Under the pieces are notes generated by a model. It did not search any database. It had not been told where the DNA came from and was given only the letters and a program-made list of their open reading frames with translations. A stretch of 64,000 nucleotides of DNA from positions 8,793 through 72,792 of the forward strand of contig JBQTHE010000015.1 of assembly GCA_052390115.1 (NCBI GenBank). Direction: 5' to 3'. Positions within the stretch are counted from its first letter, which is position 1; every line of letters starts with the position of its first letter. Made by a program: the position numbers and the translations under genes. The stretch comes from GCA-003244245 sp052390115 (lineage in GTDB: Bacteria; Actinomycetota; Actinomycetes; Mycobacteriales; Pseudonocardiaceae). Below, in pieces: positions 43,317 to 51,680 of this stretch.

Positions 43317-43468
43317 TCACCGCCGACGCACGTGGTCCCGCGGAGGCGGCGTGATCACCGCCGACGCACGTGGTCCCGCGGAGGCGGCGTGATCACCGCC
43401 GACGCACGTGGTCCCGCGGAGGCGGCATGATCACCGCCGACGCACGTGGTCCCGCGGAGGCGGCATGA
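43313..43468 (+). repeat. Mini-ORF relay array 2: four overlapping ORFs joining two membrane protein genes
   Basis: Units are 43313-43354, 43351-43392, 43389-43430 and 43427-43468, each 14 codons with the stop and overlapping by four bases. The peptide is VITADARGPAEAA in the first three and MITADARGPAEAA in the fourth. The first start overlaps the upstream stop; the last stop overlaps the ATG of the next gene. Period 38 bp, as at 7807-7983 and 51227-51306. Confidence 0.88.
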
Positions 43469-44787
43469 GCACCGACTTCCTCGCGCACGGGATCGGGGGG
43501 CGGCAGGACCTGCCGTTGCCGCTGGATCTGTTGGTGCAGGGTGCCGTCTTGGCGTTGCTGGCCTCGTTCTTCGCTTTGGGTGTGCTGTGGCGATCCCCGC
43601 GGTTGCGAGCGGGGGCAGCGGGGCGGGCGGTGCCGCTGCCGATCCAGCGGCTCGTGGACAGCACCGGGCTCCGGTGGCTGCTGCGCTTGCTCGGCCTCGC
43701 CGGCACGGCCTACGTCGTCGCCACCGCGCTACTGGTACCCGACGATGGGAGCACGCCCGGCAACAATCCACTGCCCTATGCGGTGTATGTGCTGTTCTGG
43801 GTGGGGATCGTTCCGCTGTCGCTGCTGTTCGGACCCGTTTGGCGCCTGGTCAACCCGCTGCGCACGATTCACTTACTACTCGCCGCCGTCATCCGGATTC
43901 CCGCCGACCGGGGTCTGCTGCCGCTACCACAGTCGCTGGGCTACTGGCCGGCTGCGCTGTCGCTGCTCAGCTTCGTGTGGTTGGAGCTGGCAGCCCCGGG
44001 CGGCGCCGCGGTCAACGTGCTGCTGCTGTACTTCACCGTCTACTCGGTCGTCCATCTCAGCGCTGCCATCCTGTTCGGCCACCGTTGGTTCGCCACCGGC
44101 GACGGGTTCGAGGCCTACTCCACGTTGGTCGCAACGTTGGCGCCGTTCGGGCGACGTGACGACGGTCGCCTGGTGCTTCGCAACCCGCTTGATGGGGTCG
44201 CCACGTTTGGGCCCGCGCCGGGCGTGGTGGCCCTGATCGCGGTGCTACTGGGCTCTACCTTCTTCGACAGCATCTCCGGTTCGGCGGACTGGACCCGCAC
44301 CATCCAGGCGTTGCCGGTCCCGGCCACGCTGATCTCCACTGCGGGGTTGCTTACGATGATCGCCATTGTGGCCATCACCTTCGTCGGGGCGACCCTGCTG
44401 GCCGGTCGGGTCGGTAACCGCGGTCGAAAACCGGTTCCCGGTCTGCTTGCCCACACCGTCATCCCCATCGTTGTGGGCTACGTCATCGCTCACTACTTTT
44501 CTTTGCTGCTCTTTCAGGGACAGCAGGCCATCGTCCTGCTCTTCGATCCGGTAGGCACCAGTGCGGAAATCTCCGGCGCCGTCAACTACGGCCTGATCAC
44601 CGCGACCGGCATCGCTTTTGTCCAGGTCATCGCTGTCGTCGTAGGGCACGTCCTCGCGGTCATCAGCGCCCATGATCGCTCGGTCGCGCTGTTCCCCCGG
44701 TCCGACGCCATCGTCGGCCAGCTCCCCCTGATGGTCCTGATGGTCGGGTACACGGTGGGCGGCCTGACCCTGCTGTTCGCCGCATGA
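43465..44787 (+). CDS. Polytopic membrane protein of unknown function
   Basis: This 440-residue protein has about 11 to 12 helices and only short loops (SLLFGPVWRLVNPLRTIHLL, YSVVHLSAAILFGHRW). It is the third member of the cupredoxin cluster. The real start is ATG at 43465, which overlaps the last mini-ORF stop; an upstream in-frame ATG at 43408 would run through the repeat. Histidines in its helices could bind heme or metal, which is inference. No family is named with confidence. Confidence 0.65.
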   Translation: MSTDFLAHGIGGRQDLPLPLDLLVQGAVLALLASFFALGVLWRSPRLRAGAAGRAVPLPIQRLVDSTGLRWLLRLLGLAGTAYVVATALLVPDDGSTPGNNPLPYAVYVLFWVGIVPLSLLFGPVWRLVNPLRTIHLLLAAVIRIPADRGLLPLPQSLGYWPAALSLLSFVWLELAAPGGAAVNVLLLYFTVYSVVHLSAAILFGHRWFATGDGFEAYSTLVATLAPFGRRDDGRLVLRNPLDGVATFGPAPGVVALIAVLLGSTFFDSISGSADWTRTIQALPVPATLISTAGLLTMIAIVAITFVGATLLAGRVGNRGRKPVPGLLAHTVIPIVVGYVIAHYFSLLLFQGQQAIVLLFDPVGTSAEISGAVNYGLITATGIAFVQVIAVVVGHVLAVISAHDRSVALFPRSDAIVGQLPLMVLMVGYTVGGLTLLFAA

Positions 44788-44864
44788 CCGACCTCGCGTT
44801 GCCCGCGAGGGCGACGACCACGATTCGCTTCGAAACACGGGTGACCACGACCCGCTCTGCTGTC

Positions 44865-44924
44865 GCCGAGTTCGACACCAGGGCTGTCCGAAGCGACCCG
44901 AGCAGCCCTGCTGTCGAACTCGGC
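44865..44924. terminator. Terminator hairpin between convergent genes
   Basis: Arms 44865-44886 and 44903-44924 pair over 22 bp with one mismatch. It lies after the polytopic protein gene and before the 3' end of selB. It is related in layout to the hairpin at 8683-8744. Confidence 0.75.
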
Positions 44925-45015
44925 GCAGGTAGCGCTGACCACGCGCGGCGGCCGCCCCATTCACCCACCAGGACGGCGCGCATCGCCTGCAGGGTTGTCC
45001 GAATGGCGCGTGGTG

Positions 45016-45059
45016 GTGCACCACGTGCGGACACACGGTGCACCACGTGCGGACACGCG
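45016..45059 (-). repeat. 22-bp tandem repeat array, site 6
   Basis: Two units read on the minus strand (45038-45059 then 45016-45037), separated from the selB TGA by nine C-rich bases. They are identical except for the first-unit C-to-T position, as at the other sites. Confidence 0.85.
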
Positions 45060-45068
45060 GGGGGTGGG

Positions 45069-46898
45069 TCAGCGCAGCTCGTGGGTGCCGTCTGGGAGGC
45101 GGCGGGTAAGGCCGTGGCGGGCCAGGTGCTCCATCAGTGGGACGGCGACGCGGCGAGTGGTGTCCAGGGCCTGGCGGGCCTGGCTGAGGGTGAACGGGCT
45201 GGGCAGGCCCCGCAACCGCTCGGTGGCGTCGCCGTCGGCGCCGGGAGCGAGGTAGATCCCGTCGGCGATCTTGAGCAGCTCACCCGCGCGCACCGCGGCG
45301 GCGAGCTGCTTGGCTCCCAGTCCGAGCTCGGCGAGCCGGTGCGCCTCGGGTGCGGCGAAGGGCCGTTGCGTGAGCTCGGCGCGGACCTCAGCAATGGCGC
45401 CGCGGACCGCGTCAGGCAGCCCGGTGGCCGGCTCGCCGAGGTGCACCCGCCCGTCGGCGAGAGTCAGCTGCGAGCCGAGCAGCAGTTCGACCAACCGCAC
45501 GTCGGGCATTCCGGTGACCTGCCGGGCGGTCTCCAGCGGCATCCCCGGCTCGAGCGGGTTCGCCGCCGCGTGCTCAGTCACTGCGGCCGCAAGCCGGTCG
45601 GCCCGCTGCGCCAACACAGCTGAGTCGATCAGCCAGCCACCCGCCTGCGCCGCCCCAGCAGGAGCGGGCGCACCCATCGCGATCAACTCGTCGCACCGCA
45701 CCAACCCGCGGCGGCGCAGCTCGGCGGCCCCGTCCGCGACACCGCCCATCGTGGACAGCTCGGCGGCCCGGGAAGCGGCCGCGCCGCGGCGACGCAGCAG
45801 CGGTGGGCGCACATCCAGCACGGTGACCCCAGCAGGAATGCTGTGTGGTCCTCGGATGCCCGGAACCCGTACCAGCGCGCGGTCCCCGATCCGCAGCGGC
45901 AGCGGTTGCGCCAGATCCAGCCGCCCGGTATCCGCCCCCAGTGGACGGACCCGCGCAGCCACCGCAGCCGCGCCCACATGCAGCACCACCTGCCGAGGCA
46001 GTTCTTCAGCTGAGCACCCCGACATGGAGACATACCGGGGTGATGAGGGCTGCATTTGCCCCGATATGCCTCCATGTCGGGCTGAGGCGGACAGGCGGAC
46101 GTCGATGGTGCGGGTAGTCAGCCAGGCTCCGGGGGTGAGGAGGGCATCACCACGGCGCACGGCATCGCGAGACAACCCTCGCAGGTTGACTGCGACGCGG
46201 GCCACCGCGGGCGCGGACTCCACAGGTGCGCCCAACGACTGCAAGCCCCGCACGCTCACCCGCCGCTGGCCCAGCACCAGCTCGTCACCGACGTGGATCG
46301 TCCCGCCGGACAGCGTGCCGGTGACCACGGTGCCCGCACCGCGGATGGTGAACGCCCGATCCACCCACAACCGGACGTCGGCCTCGACGTCCGGCGCGGG
46401 CAGTGTGTCGACCAACGAGCCCAGCGCGACCCGCAGCTCGTCCAGCCCCGCCCCAGTGACACCGGAGACACAGACCGCGGGGAGCCGACCCAGCGAAGAA
46501 TCGGCCAGGTGCTGCAATGCCTCCTCGCGGGCCAGCGCGGGGTCCATCAGGTCGCTGCGGGTCACCACCAGCAGGCCGTACCGAACATCCAGCGCATGCA
46601 ATGCCTCGAGGTGTTCCCGGGACTGCGGCATCCAGCCCTCGTCAGCCGCGACCACGAACATGACGGCGGGCACTGGGCCGACCCCGGCGAGCATGTTCGG
46701 CACGAACCGCTCGTGCCCGGGCACGTCGACGAACGCCAGCGTCGACCCGGTGGGCAGGGTCGTCCAGGCGAACCCGAGATCGATGGTCATTCCCCGCCGG
46801 CGCTCCTCCGCCCAGCGGTCGGGCTCCATCCCGGTCAGCGCCCGGACCAGGGTGGACTTACCGTGATCGACGTGGCCTGCAGTGGCTACGACGTGCAT
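45069..46898 (-). CDS. selB: Selenocysteine-specific elongation factor
   Basis: This 609-residue GTPase brings Sec-tRNA to UGA codons. The G domain has ATAGHVDHGKSTLVRAL (residues 4-20), DVPGHERFV and VVTRSDL. Domains II and III follow, then a C-terminal winged-helix part that normally reads the SECIS hairpin. Between domains II and III (about residues 268-300) the codons fall in a 64-bp palindrome and encode about 20 unexpected residues (ARHGGISGQMQPS and following). The gene overlaps selA by 13 bases. Confidence 0.95.
   Translation of the reverse strand: MHVVATAGHVDHGKSTLVRALTGMEPDRWAEERRRGMTIDLGFAWTTLPTGSTLAFVDVPGHERFVPNMLAGVGPVPAVMFVVAADEGWMPQSREHLEALHALDVRYGLLVVTRSDLMDPALAREEALQHLADSSLGRLPAVCVSGVTGAGLDELRVALGSLVDTLPAPDVEADVRLWVDRAFTIRGAGTVVTGTLSGGTIHVGDELVLGQRRVSVRGLQSLGAPVESAPAVARVAVNLRGLSRDAVRRGDALLTPGAWLTTRTIDVRLSASARHGGISGQMQPSSPRYVSMSGCSAEELPRQVVLHVGAAAVAARVRPLGADTGRLDLAQPLPLRIGDRALVRVPGIRGPHSIPAGVTVLDVRPPLLRRRGAAASRAAELSTMGGVADGAAELRRRGLVRCDELIAMGAPAPAGAAQAGGWLIDSAVLAQRADRLAAAVTEHAAANPLEPGMPLETARQVTGMPDVRLVELLLGSQLTLADGRVHLGEPATGLPDAVRGAIAEVRAELTQRPFAAPEAHRLAELGLGAKQLAAAVRAGELLKIADGIYLAPGADGDATERLRGLPSPFTLSQARQALDTTRRVAVPLMEHLARHGLTRRLPDGTHELR
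46018..46081. repeat. In-frame palindromic element inside selB
   Basis: Arms 46018-46040 and 46059-46081 pair over 23 bp with two mismatches and an 18-base loop. The core word CCATGTCG also occurs in the direct repeats at 52264-52320. The element adds 21 to 22 codons without breaking the selB frame. Confidence 0.75.
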
Positions 46899-48184
46899 GC
46901 CAGTATAGCGTCGCGTACCGCGGTGTCCTGCTCAGCTGGCAGCGCGCGCAGGTCGAGCAGGCAGCGGCCACGCTCGATCCGGCCGAGCACCGCAGGGGTG
47001 CCCAACCGCAGCCGCCCGGCCAACGCCTCCGGCAGGCTGACCGCGGCGCTGTCCAGCAAGACCCCCGGAGCGCCACCGCCTCCCACCGTCGCCTGCGACG
47101 CCACCGCCGCCGCATCCACCCCGTGCGCGGTGAGCGCAGCCGCGATCGCCACCGCCCGCCGGTGCAACGAACCCGGGTCTGCCGCCAGTGCCTGGGCGGT
47201 GGGGGTCGCCGGTCCCCGCAGGGTGGCCTCCAGTGCGGCGAGGGTGAGCTTGTCCACCCGCAACGCCCGGGCCAGCGGGTGCCGGCGCAGCCGGGTCACC
47301 AGCTGCTCGGACCCCAGCAGCAGCCCGGCCTGCGGGCCGCCGAGCAGCTTGTCGCCACTGGCCGTGACCAGGTCGGCACCTTGGGCCAGCGCGGTGGCGG
47401 CGTCGGGCTCATCGGGCAGCGCGGGGTGCGGCGTGAGCAGTCCTGAGCCGATGTCGACGACCACCGGCACGCCCAACCCGGCCAGCTGTGCCACCGGCAC
47501 CGACGAGGTGAACCCGGTGATGCGGAAGTTCGACGGGTGCACCTTGAGGACGAACCCGGTCTGTGGCCCGATCGCGGCGGCGTAGTCCTCGCGCTGGACC
47601 CGATTGGTGGTGCCGACCTCACACAGCCGGGCCCCGGTGGACACCAGCAGATCGGGGATGCGGAACCCGTCGCCGATCTCCACCAGCTCACCACGGGCCA
47701 GCACGATCTCCTGGCCGGCCGCCAGCGCGGTAGCGGCGAGCACCAGCGCCGCGGCACCGTTGTTCACCACATGAACGCCCGGGGCCGTGGGCACCGCGTC
47801 GGCGAGCGCGGCCAGTGCGCCTGCCCCGCGCCGTCCCCGCCCGCCAGTGGCCAGGTCGAGTTCGACGTCGGTGGTGCCGGCGGCGGCGCCCAGCGCTTCG
47901 ATCGCCGCAGCGGACAACGGTGCCCGACCGAGGTTGGTGTGCAGCAGCACCCCGGTTGCGTTGAGCACCGGCCGCAGGGTCGTCGCAGTGTCCGGCAAGC
48001 TGGCGAGCACATCACCAACGACACCGTCTGGCTGCAGGGCACCCTCACGCACCCGCTGCTGAGCCGCGACCACCGCCCGCTTCACCTGCGCGCGCCCGAG
48101 CTTTTCGGCGGCAGCCGCGATTTCCGGATCGGCCAGCACCGCGTCGGTGCGTGGGACCTGCCGGCGGAGATCCATGGCCCGCAC
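46886..48184 (-). CDS. selA: L-seryl-tRNA(Sec) selenium transferase
   Basis: This 432-residue PLP enzyme converts Ser-tRNA(Sec) to Sec-tRNA(Sec) using selenophosphate. Features: LNATGVLLHTNLGRAPL (near residue 78), VVNNGAAALVLAATAL, GFRIPDLL, and SGDKLLGGPQAGLLLG with the PLP lysine near residue 284. It is full length. It stands ahead of selB and just after the coiled-coil gene and tRNA-Sec on the same strand. No selD gene is present in the window. Confidence 0.95.
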   Translation of the reverse strand: MRAMDLRRQVPRTDAVLADPEIAAAAEKLGRAQVKRAVVAAQQRVREGALQPDGVVGDVLASLPDTATTLRPVLNATGVLLHTNLGRAPLSAAAIEALGAAAGTTDVELDLATGGRGRRGAGALAALADAVPTAPGVHVVNNGAAALVLAATALAAGQEIVLARGELVEIGDGFRIPDLLVSTGARLCEVGTTNRVQREDYAAAIGPQTGFVLKVHPSNFRITGFTSSVPVAQLAGLGVPVVVDIGSGLLTPHPALPDEPDAATALAQGADLVTASGDKLLGGPQAGLLLGSEQLVTRLRRHPLARALRVDKLTLAALEATLRGPATPTAQALAADPGSLHRRAVAIAAALTAHGVDAAAVASQATVGGGGAPGVLLDSAAVSLPEALAGRLRLGTPAVLGRIERGRCLLDLRALPAEQDTAVRDAILACTS

Positions 48185-48199
48185 GGTAGCTCCCCCGCC

Positions 48200-48550
48200 C
48201 TAATCTTGTCCGGAACCCCCGTTCCCGCTCAGCAGTGCGGTGATCTGGGCCATGCCGGTACCGAGCATGGCAAACCCATCAGTCACCTTCTGGTCCAGGC
48301 CGGTCACCTTCTGGTCCAGGCCGTTGACCTTCAGCCCCAGCTCCAGTTGGGTCTCCCGCAGGGCGTTGAGGGCCTGGGTGTGGGCTCGCAGCTCAGCGCG
48401 GACCTCCGACACATCATGATCGGCACCGGCCGCCAGCACGCGGGCGGCGTCGGCGTCGGAGCTGGCGAGCGCCACCTGCTCGCGAAGCCGGACGACCTCA
48501 CGCTCAAGGATGGTCACGCGGGTCTCGATATCATCGCGGGAGTCCGGCAC
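48200..48550 (-). CDS. Small coiled-coil protein in the sel locus
   Basis: This 116-residue protein is almost entirely heptad-like helix (TRVTILEREVVRLREQVALA). A short tandem repeat near residues 79-90 (GLDQKVTGLDQKVT) arises from a 21-bp DNA duplication. No membrane segment. It lies between tRNA-Sec and selA on the same strand, 15 bases from selA, so it may be co-transcribed. Role unknown. Confidence 0.6.
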   Translation of the reverse strand: MPDSRDDIETRVTILEREVVRLREQVALASSDADAARVLAAGADHDVSEVRAELRAHTQALNALRETQLELGLKVNGLDQKVTGLDQKVTDGFAMLGTGMAQITALLSGNGGSGQD

Positions 48551-48645
48551 GGCGCGATCCTACTGCGTGATACTCCCGTAGCGGTCGCTCACTGCTACCG
48601 GCACGACGCGCGCAAGGCTGTCGGTGGACAGGCCGGCAGGCGGGG

Positions 48646-48744
48646 TGGCGGAGGCGGACGGGAATCGAACCCGCCTGATCGAGGTACTCGATCACGTCGG
48701 TGTTGAAGACCGCGGGGGCCACCAGGCGCCCAGACGCCTCCGCC
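48646..48744 (-). tRNA. selC: tRNA-Sec (anticodon UCA)
   Basis: The minus strand folds as a long tRNA: a 10-bp acceptor pairing (GGCGGAGGCG at the 5' end with CGCCTCCGCC at the 3' end), an anticodon loop CTTCAAC with TCA at 48704-48706, an extended variable arm and the T-loop word GGTTCGATTCC. Size (about 99 nt), UCA anticodon and proximity to selA and selB identify it. CCA is not encoded. Confidence 0.93.
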
Positions 48745-48984
48745 GCGAGATCTTAGGACCGGTCTCACTACTGCGCCATTCGGCCCAATACATTGGCCTG
48801 TTCGCTGGCAGATAGCGAGCGAACCACCTACTCGGCGTAGCGCTGAGGTCTCGCGGAGCCATCATGCCGCAGTACCATGCCGCGGTCGCCAACCGCACAT
48901 CTGAGCGAGAAGCCAATAAATGATCACTGTGTTGCGCAGTCCGTTTCGACTTACGCAACCGTCTCTCGAAGGGCGGGCCCACCG

Positions 48985-50808
48985 TTGACGTTGACGAGGC
49001 TGCTGGACTACCTGCCACGTGGCAACCTGCTCGACGACACCGCTTGGCGGAAAAGGCACCGATTCGTCCTGTGGGTGCTGGGCCTGCACCTGCCGGCGCT
49101 GTTCGTGTTCGCACTGGCGCTTCAGCACAGCCCGCTGACCACCTTTTTCGGGCTGGTCCCGCTGATCGGATGCATACTGCTCGGTATCTGGAAACCGCAA
49201 CGGCGGGTCGCCTCCTTCTTCACCTCCGCCGGGCTGGTGTACTGCTCAGCGGCACTGGTCGTCTTCTCCGGAGGCTCCATCGAAGCCCACTTCCACTTCT
49301 TCATCATCATCGGATTTATCGCGCTGTACCAGGACTGGGTGCCATTCCTGTGGAACATTGTGTTCACCGTGCTCAGCCACGGAATCGGGACGGCGTGGCA
49401 AGCCGACCTGATCTTCAATCATCCGGCCGCACAAGTGAATCCGTGGATCTGGTCGCTGGTTCACGGCGTGGCCGTGCTCCTAGCCTGCCTCGGCGTGGTG
49501 ATCTTCTGGCGCACCACCGAGGATGAGCAGCACAAGTCGATGCGCCTGGCCATCCAGCTAGCCGACACCGAACTCGGCCAGCGCAAGTTCACCTCCGAGC
49601 TGCTGGTCAACCTCGCCCGGCGCAACCAGAGCATGCTCTACCGGCAGCTGGACATCATCAACCAGCTCGAGGAGAAGGAGCGCGACCCCGACTCGTTGGG
49701 TGACTTGTTCCGCCTCGATCATCTGGCCACCCGAATTCGGCGCAACGCAGAGAGCCTACTGGTGCTCTCTGGTGAAGAAACGCCCCGGATCTGGAGCGAG
49801 CCGGTTGCACTCATCGACGTCGTGCGCGCCGCGATCGCGGAAACCGAACACCTGGATCGGGTCGCCTTCTCCGTTGACGAACGCCTGGCGGTACTCGGGC
49901 ACACCGTGGCCGACCTCACCCATGTGCTCGCCGAGCTGACCGAGAACGCAGTGCGGTTCTCCCCGCCACAGGCCAAGGTCACCATCCGGACCCGGCCCTG
50001 CCAGCGGACTCCTGGCGAGTCCGTCGTCACCATCGAGGACTGGGGCGTCGGGATGCGGCCAGAGGATCTGGCCCACGCCAACGATCTGCTGGCCGCACCC
50101 CGTGACATCGACCTGTCAGCCTCTCAGCGGCTCGGGTTGCACGTCGTGGCCCGGCTCGCGGCCCGCCACCACATCCGGGCCTCGCTCACCACCACTCCGG
50201 GTTCTGGCATCACGGCGGTGGTCGTATTGCCCGCAGAACTGTTCGCCGACGATCGCCTGGAACCGGCGGCAACGACAACCGACTCGCGTAACAGCATCCC
50301 GGCGCAAGCCACGCAGTCCGGGCAAGCGCCGCAGCCGCCCACGATCCCGCAGCCGCGAGTCCCCGCGCGCAGTGGGCATTTCCGGGGGCAGTTCGGGGGG
50401 CAGTTTCGGCCGACCCAGAACTGGGCCGGCTGGTGGACGCCGACCCGGCTGCCCACGGTGGAAGCCGCCAGCTGGTCGGCCACCCCGCCCACCCCGGTCG
50501 TCCCGACTACCCCGGTCGCCCCGGTCGCCCCAGCCCCGGTGTGCGCGACCGCCCAGAAGATGGTGTCCGCGGTGGCGTTACCGGCCGCCGATCCCCCGCT
50601 CAACCGCCGGGTGCCGCAGGCCAACCTGGTTCCAGAACTGCGCCGGGTCTCTCCTGCGGGCGAGACCGCCATCTCGGCGCCCGCCTCGACCCCCGATGCG
50701 AAGCTGGCCAGGGACGCGCTGTCCCGTTACCAGGCCAGCCGGCTAGCCGCCCAGAAGAAGCAGATGGCGCAGGAGCAGGTGGACAGCGACGCCGGGAGTC
50801 GGTCGTGA
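48985..50808 (+). CDS. Conservon-type membrane histidine kinase-like sensor
   Basis: This 607-residue protein starts with about six membrane helices (residues 20-165), then a kinase core with LFRLDHLATRIRRNAESLLV and an HATPase domain (LAELTENAVRFSPP, VVTIEDWGVGMRPED). The last 180 residues are proline-rich and likely disordered. It matches CvnA of Streptomyces conservons, which signal through a small GTPase rather than a response regulator. The start is taken at TTG 48985, behind a purine-rich site; an in-frame ATG lies at 48877. The next start overlaps its stop. Confidence 0.85.
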   Translation: MTLTRLLDYLPRGNLLDDTAWRKRHRFVLWVLGLHLPALFVFALALQHSPLTTFFGLVPLIGCILLGIWKPQRRVASFFTSAGLVYCSAALVVFSGGSIEAHFHFFIIIGFIALYQDWVPFLWNIVFTVLSHGIGTAWQADLIFNHPAAQVNPWIWSLVHGVAVLLACLGVVIFWRTTEDEQHKSMRLAIQLADTELGQRKFTSELLVNLARRNQSMLYRQLDIINQLEEKERDPDSLGDLFRLDHLATRIRRNAESLLVLSGEETPRIWSEPVALIDVVRAAIAETEHLDRVAFSVDERLAVLGHTVADLTHVLAELTENAVRFSPPQAKVTIRTRPCQRTPGESVVTIEDWGVGMRPEDLAHANDLLAAPRDIDLSASQRLGLHVVARLAARHHIRASLTTTPGSGITAVVVLPAELFADDRLEPAATTTDSRNSIPAQATQSGQAPQPPTIPQPRVPARSGHFRGQFGGQFRPTQNWAGWWTPTRLPTVEAASWSATPPTPVVPTTPVAPVAPAPVCATAQKMVSAVALPAADPPLNRRVPQANLVPELRRVSPAGETAISAPASTPDAKLARDALSRYQASRLAAQKKQMAQEQVDSDAGSRS

Positions 50809-51230
50809 GCGCGGCTCAAGGACAACTCGACTGGCTAATCAACGACTTCACTCGGGACACACCGGGGGTGCTGCATGCCCTGGTCGTCTCCGGCGACGGT
50901 CTGCTGCTGGCCTCGTCGGCCAACGTGGATGCGATGCTCGGCGACCAGCTATCTGCGGCCACTTCCGGGCTGGTGAGCTTGTCCAGAGGTGCCGCGCAGC
51001 TGCTGAGCCTGGCTCCGGTGAGCCAGACCATCATCGAGATGACCGGCGGCTACCTGTTCGCGACGTCGATCAGCCAAGGCTCCACGCTCGCCGTCGTCGC
51101 CCAGCGGCATTGCGACATGGGCATGATCGGCTACGAGATGACGATGCTCGCGGCCCGAGTGGGCCACGCCCTGACCCCGGCGCCCCGGTCAGACCAGCAC
51201 AGCGCGGCCCCGGAACAGATACTGCCGTGA
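50805..51230 (+). CDS. Roadblock/LC7 domain protein (conservon B)
   Basis: This 141-residue protein is a single roadblock domain (LDWLINDFTRDTPGVLHALV, GGYLFATSISQGSTLAVVAQ) that binds or regulates the cognate GTPase, like MglB. It is the second gene of the conservon, with GTG overlapping the kinase stop (GTGA). Its own TGA is the first link in mini-ORF array 3. Confidence 0.9.
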   Translation: MSAAQGQLDWLINDFTRDTPGVLHALVVSGDGLLLASSANVDAMLGDQLSAATSGLVSLSRGAAQLLSLAPVSQTIIEMTGGYLFATSISQGSTLAVVAQRHCDMGMIGYEMTMLAARVGHALTPAPRSDQHSAAPEQILP

Positions 51231-51306
51231 CCGCCGACGTACTTCCTCCCACGGAGGCGGCATTGTGACCGCCGACGTACTTCGTCCCGCGGAGGCGGCA
51301 TTGTGA
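51227..51306 (+). repeat. Mini-ORF relay array 3: two overlapping ORFs between roadblock and DUF742 genes
   Basis: Units are 51227-51268 and 51265-51306, encoding VTADVLPPTEAAL and VTADVLRPAEAAL, 14 codons each with the stop. The first start overlaps the roadblock stop, and the second stop overlaps the GTG of the DUF742 gene. That gene itself begins VTADV, the same as the repeat. Each unit ends with GGAGGCGGCATT just before the next GTGA. Confidence 0.9.
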
Positions 51307-51680
51307 CCGCCGACGTCGGATACGGCTGGCGCGAGGGCGGCCGGGTTGTCCCGGCATATGCGTTCACCCAGGGGCGCACCCGGACACGCGGCCAGGTATT
51401 GCCGCTCGAGGCACTCGTCACCGCCACCGAACTCGCCGTGCAGAACCTACCGGCGCTGCAGCTGGAGCATCGGTCCATCGTCCGGATGACGATGCGGCCG
51501 ACTTCGGTGGTGGAGATCGGGGCGGCTTTGCAGCTCCCGGCCGGGGTGGCGCGGGTGCTGGTCAGCGACCTGGCCAGGGCCGGTTTTCTCGTCGTGCACC
51601 TGCCGCCGCCCACCGACGCCGTCGGTCGGCCCGGACAAGAGATCTTGGAGAGATTGCTCGATGGACTCCGCACCCGTTAG
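51303..51680 (+). CDS. DUF742 protein (conservon C)
   Basis: This 125-residue winged-helix-like protein has RVVPAYAFTQGRTRTRG and LQLPAGVARVLVSDLARAGF, as in CvnC/DUF742 proteins. It is the third gene of the conservon. Its N-terminal codons derive from the relay repeat. The end overlaps the GTPase gene by 20 bases. Its precise role is not settled; conservon models place it with the kinase and the GTPase. Confidence 0.88.
   Translation: MTADVGYGWREGGRVVPAYAFTQGRTRTRGQVLPLEALVTATELAVQNLPALQLEHRSIVRMTMRPTSVVEIGAALQLPAGVARVLVSDLARAGFLVVHLPPPTDAVGRPGQEILERLLDGLRTR

Noticed and set aside
48531..48722. 63-codon ORF across tRNA-Sec
   Set aside because: It lies within the tRNA sequence, whose pairing and UCA anticodon are clear.
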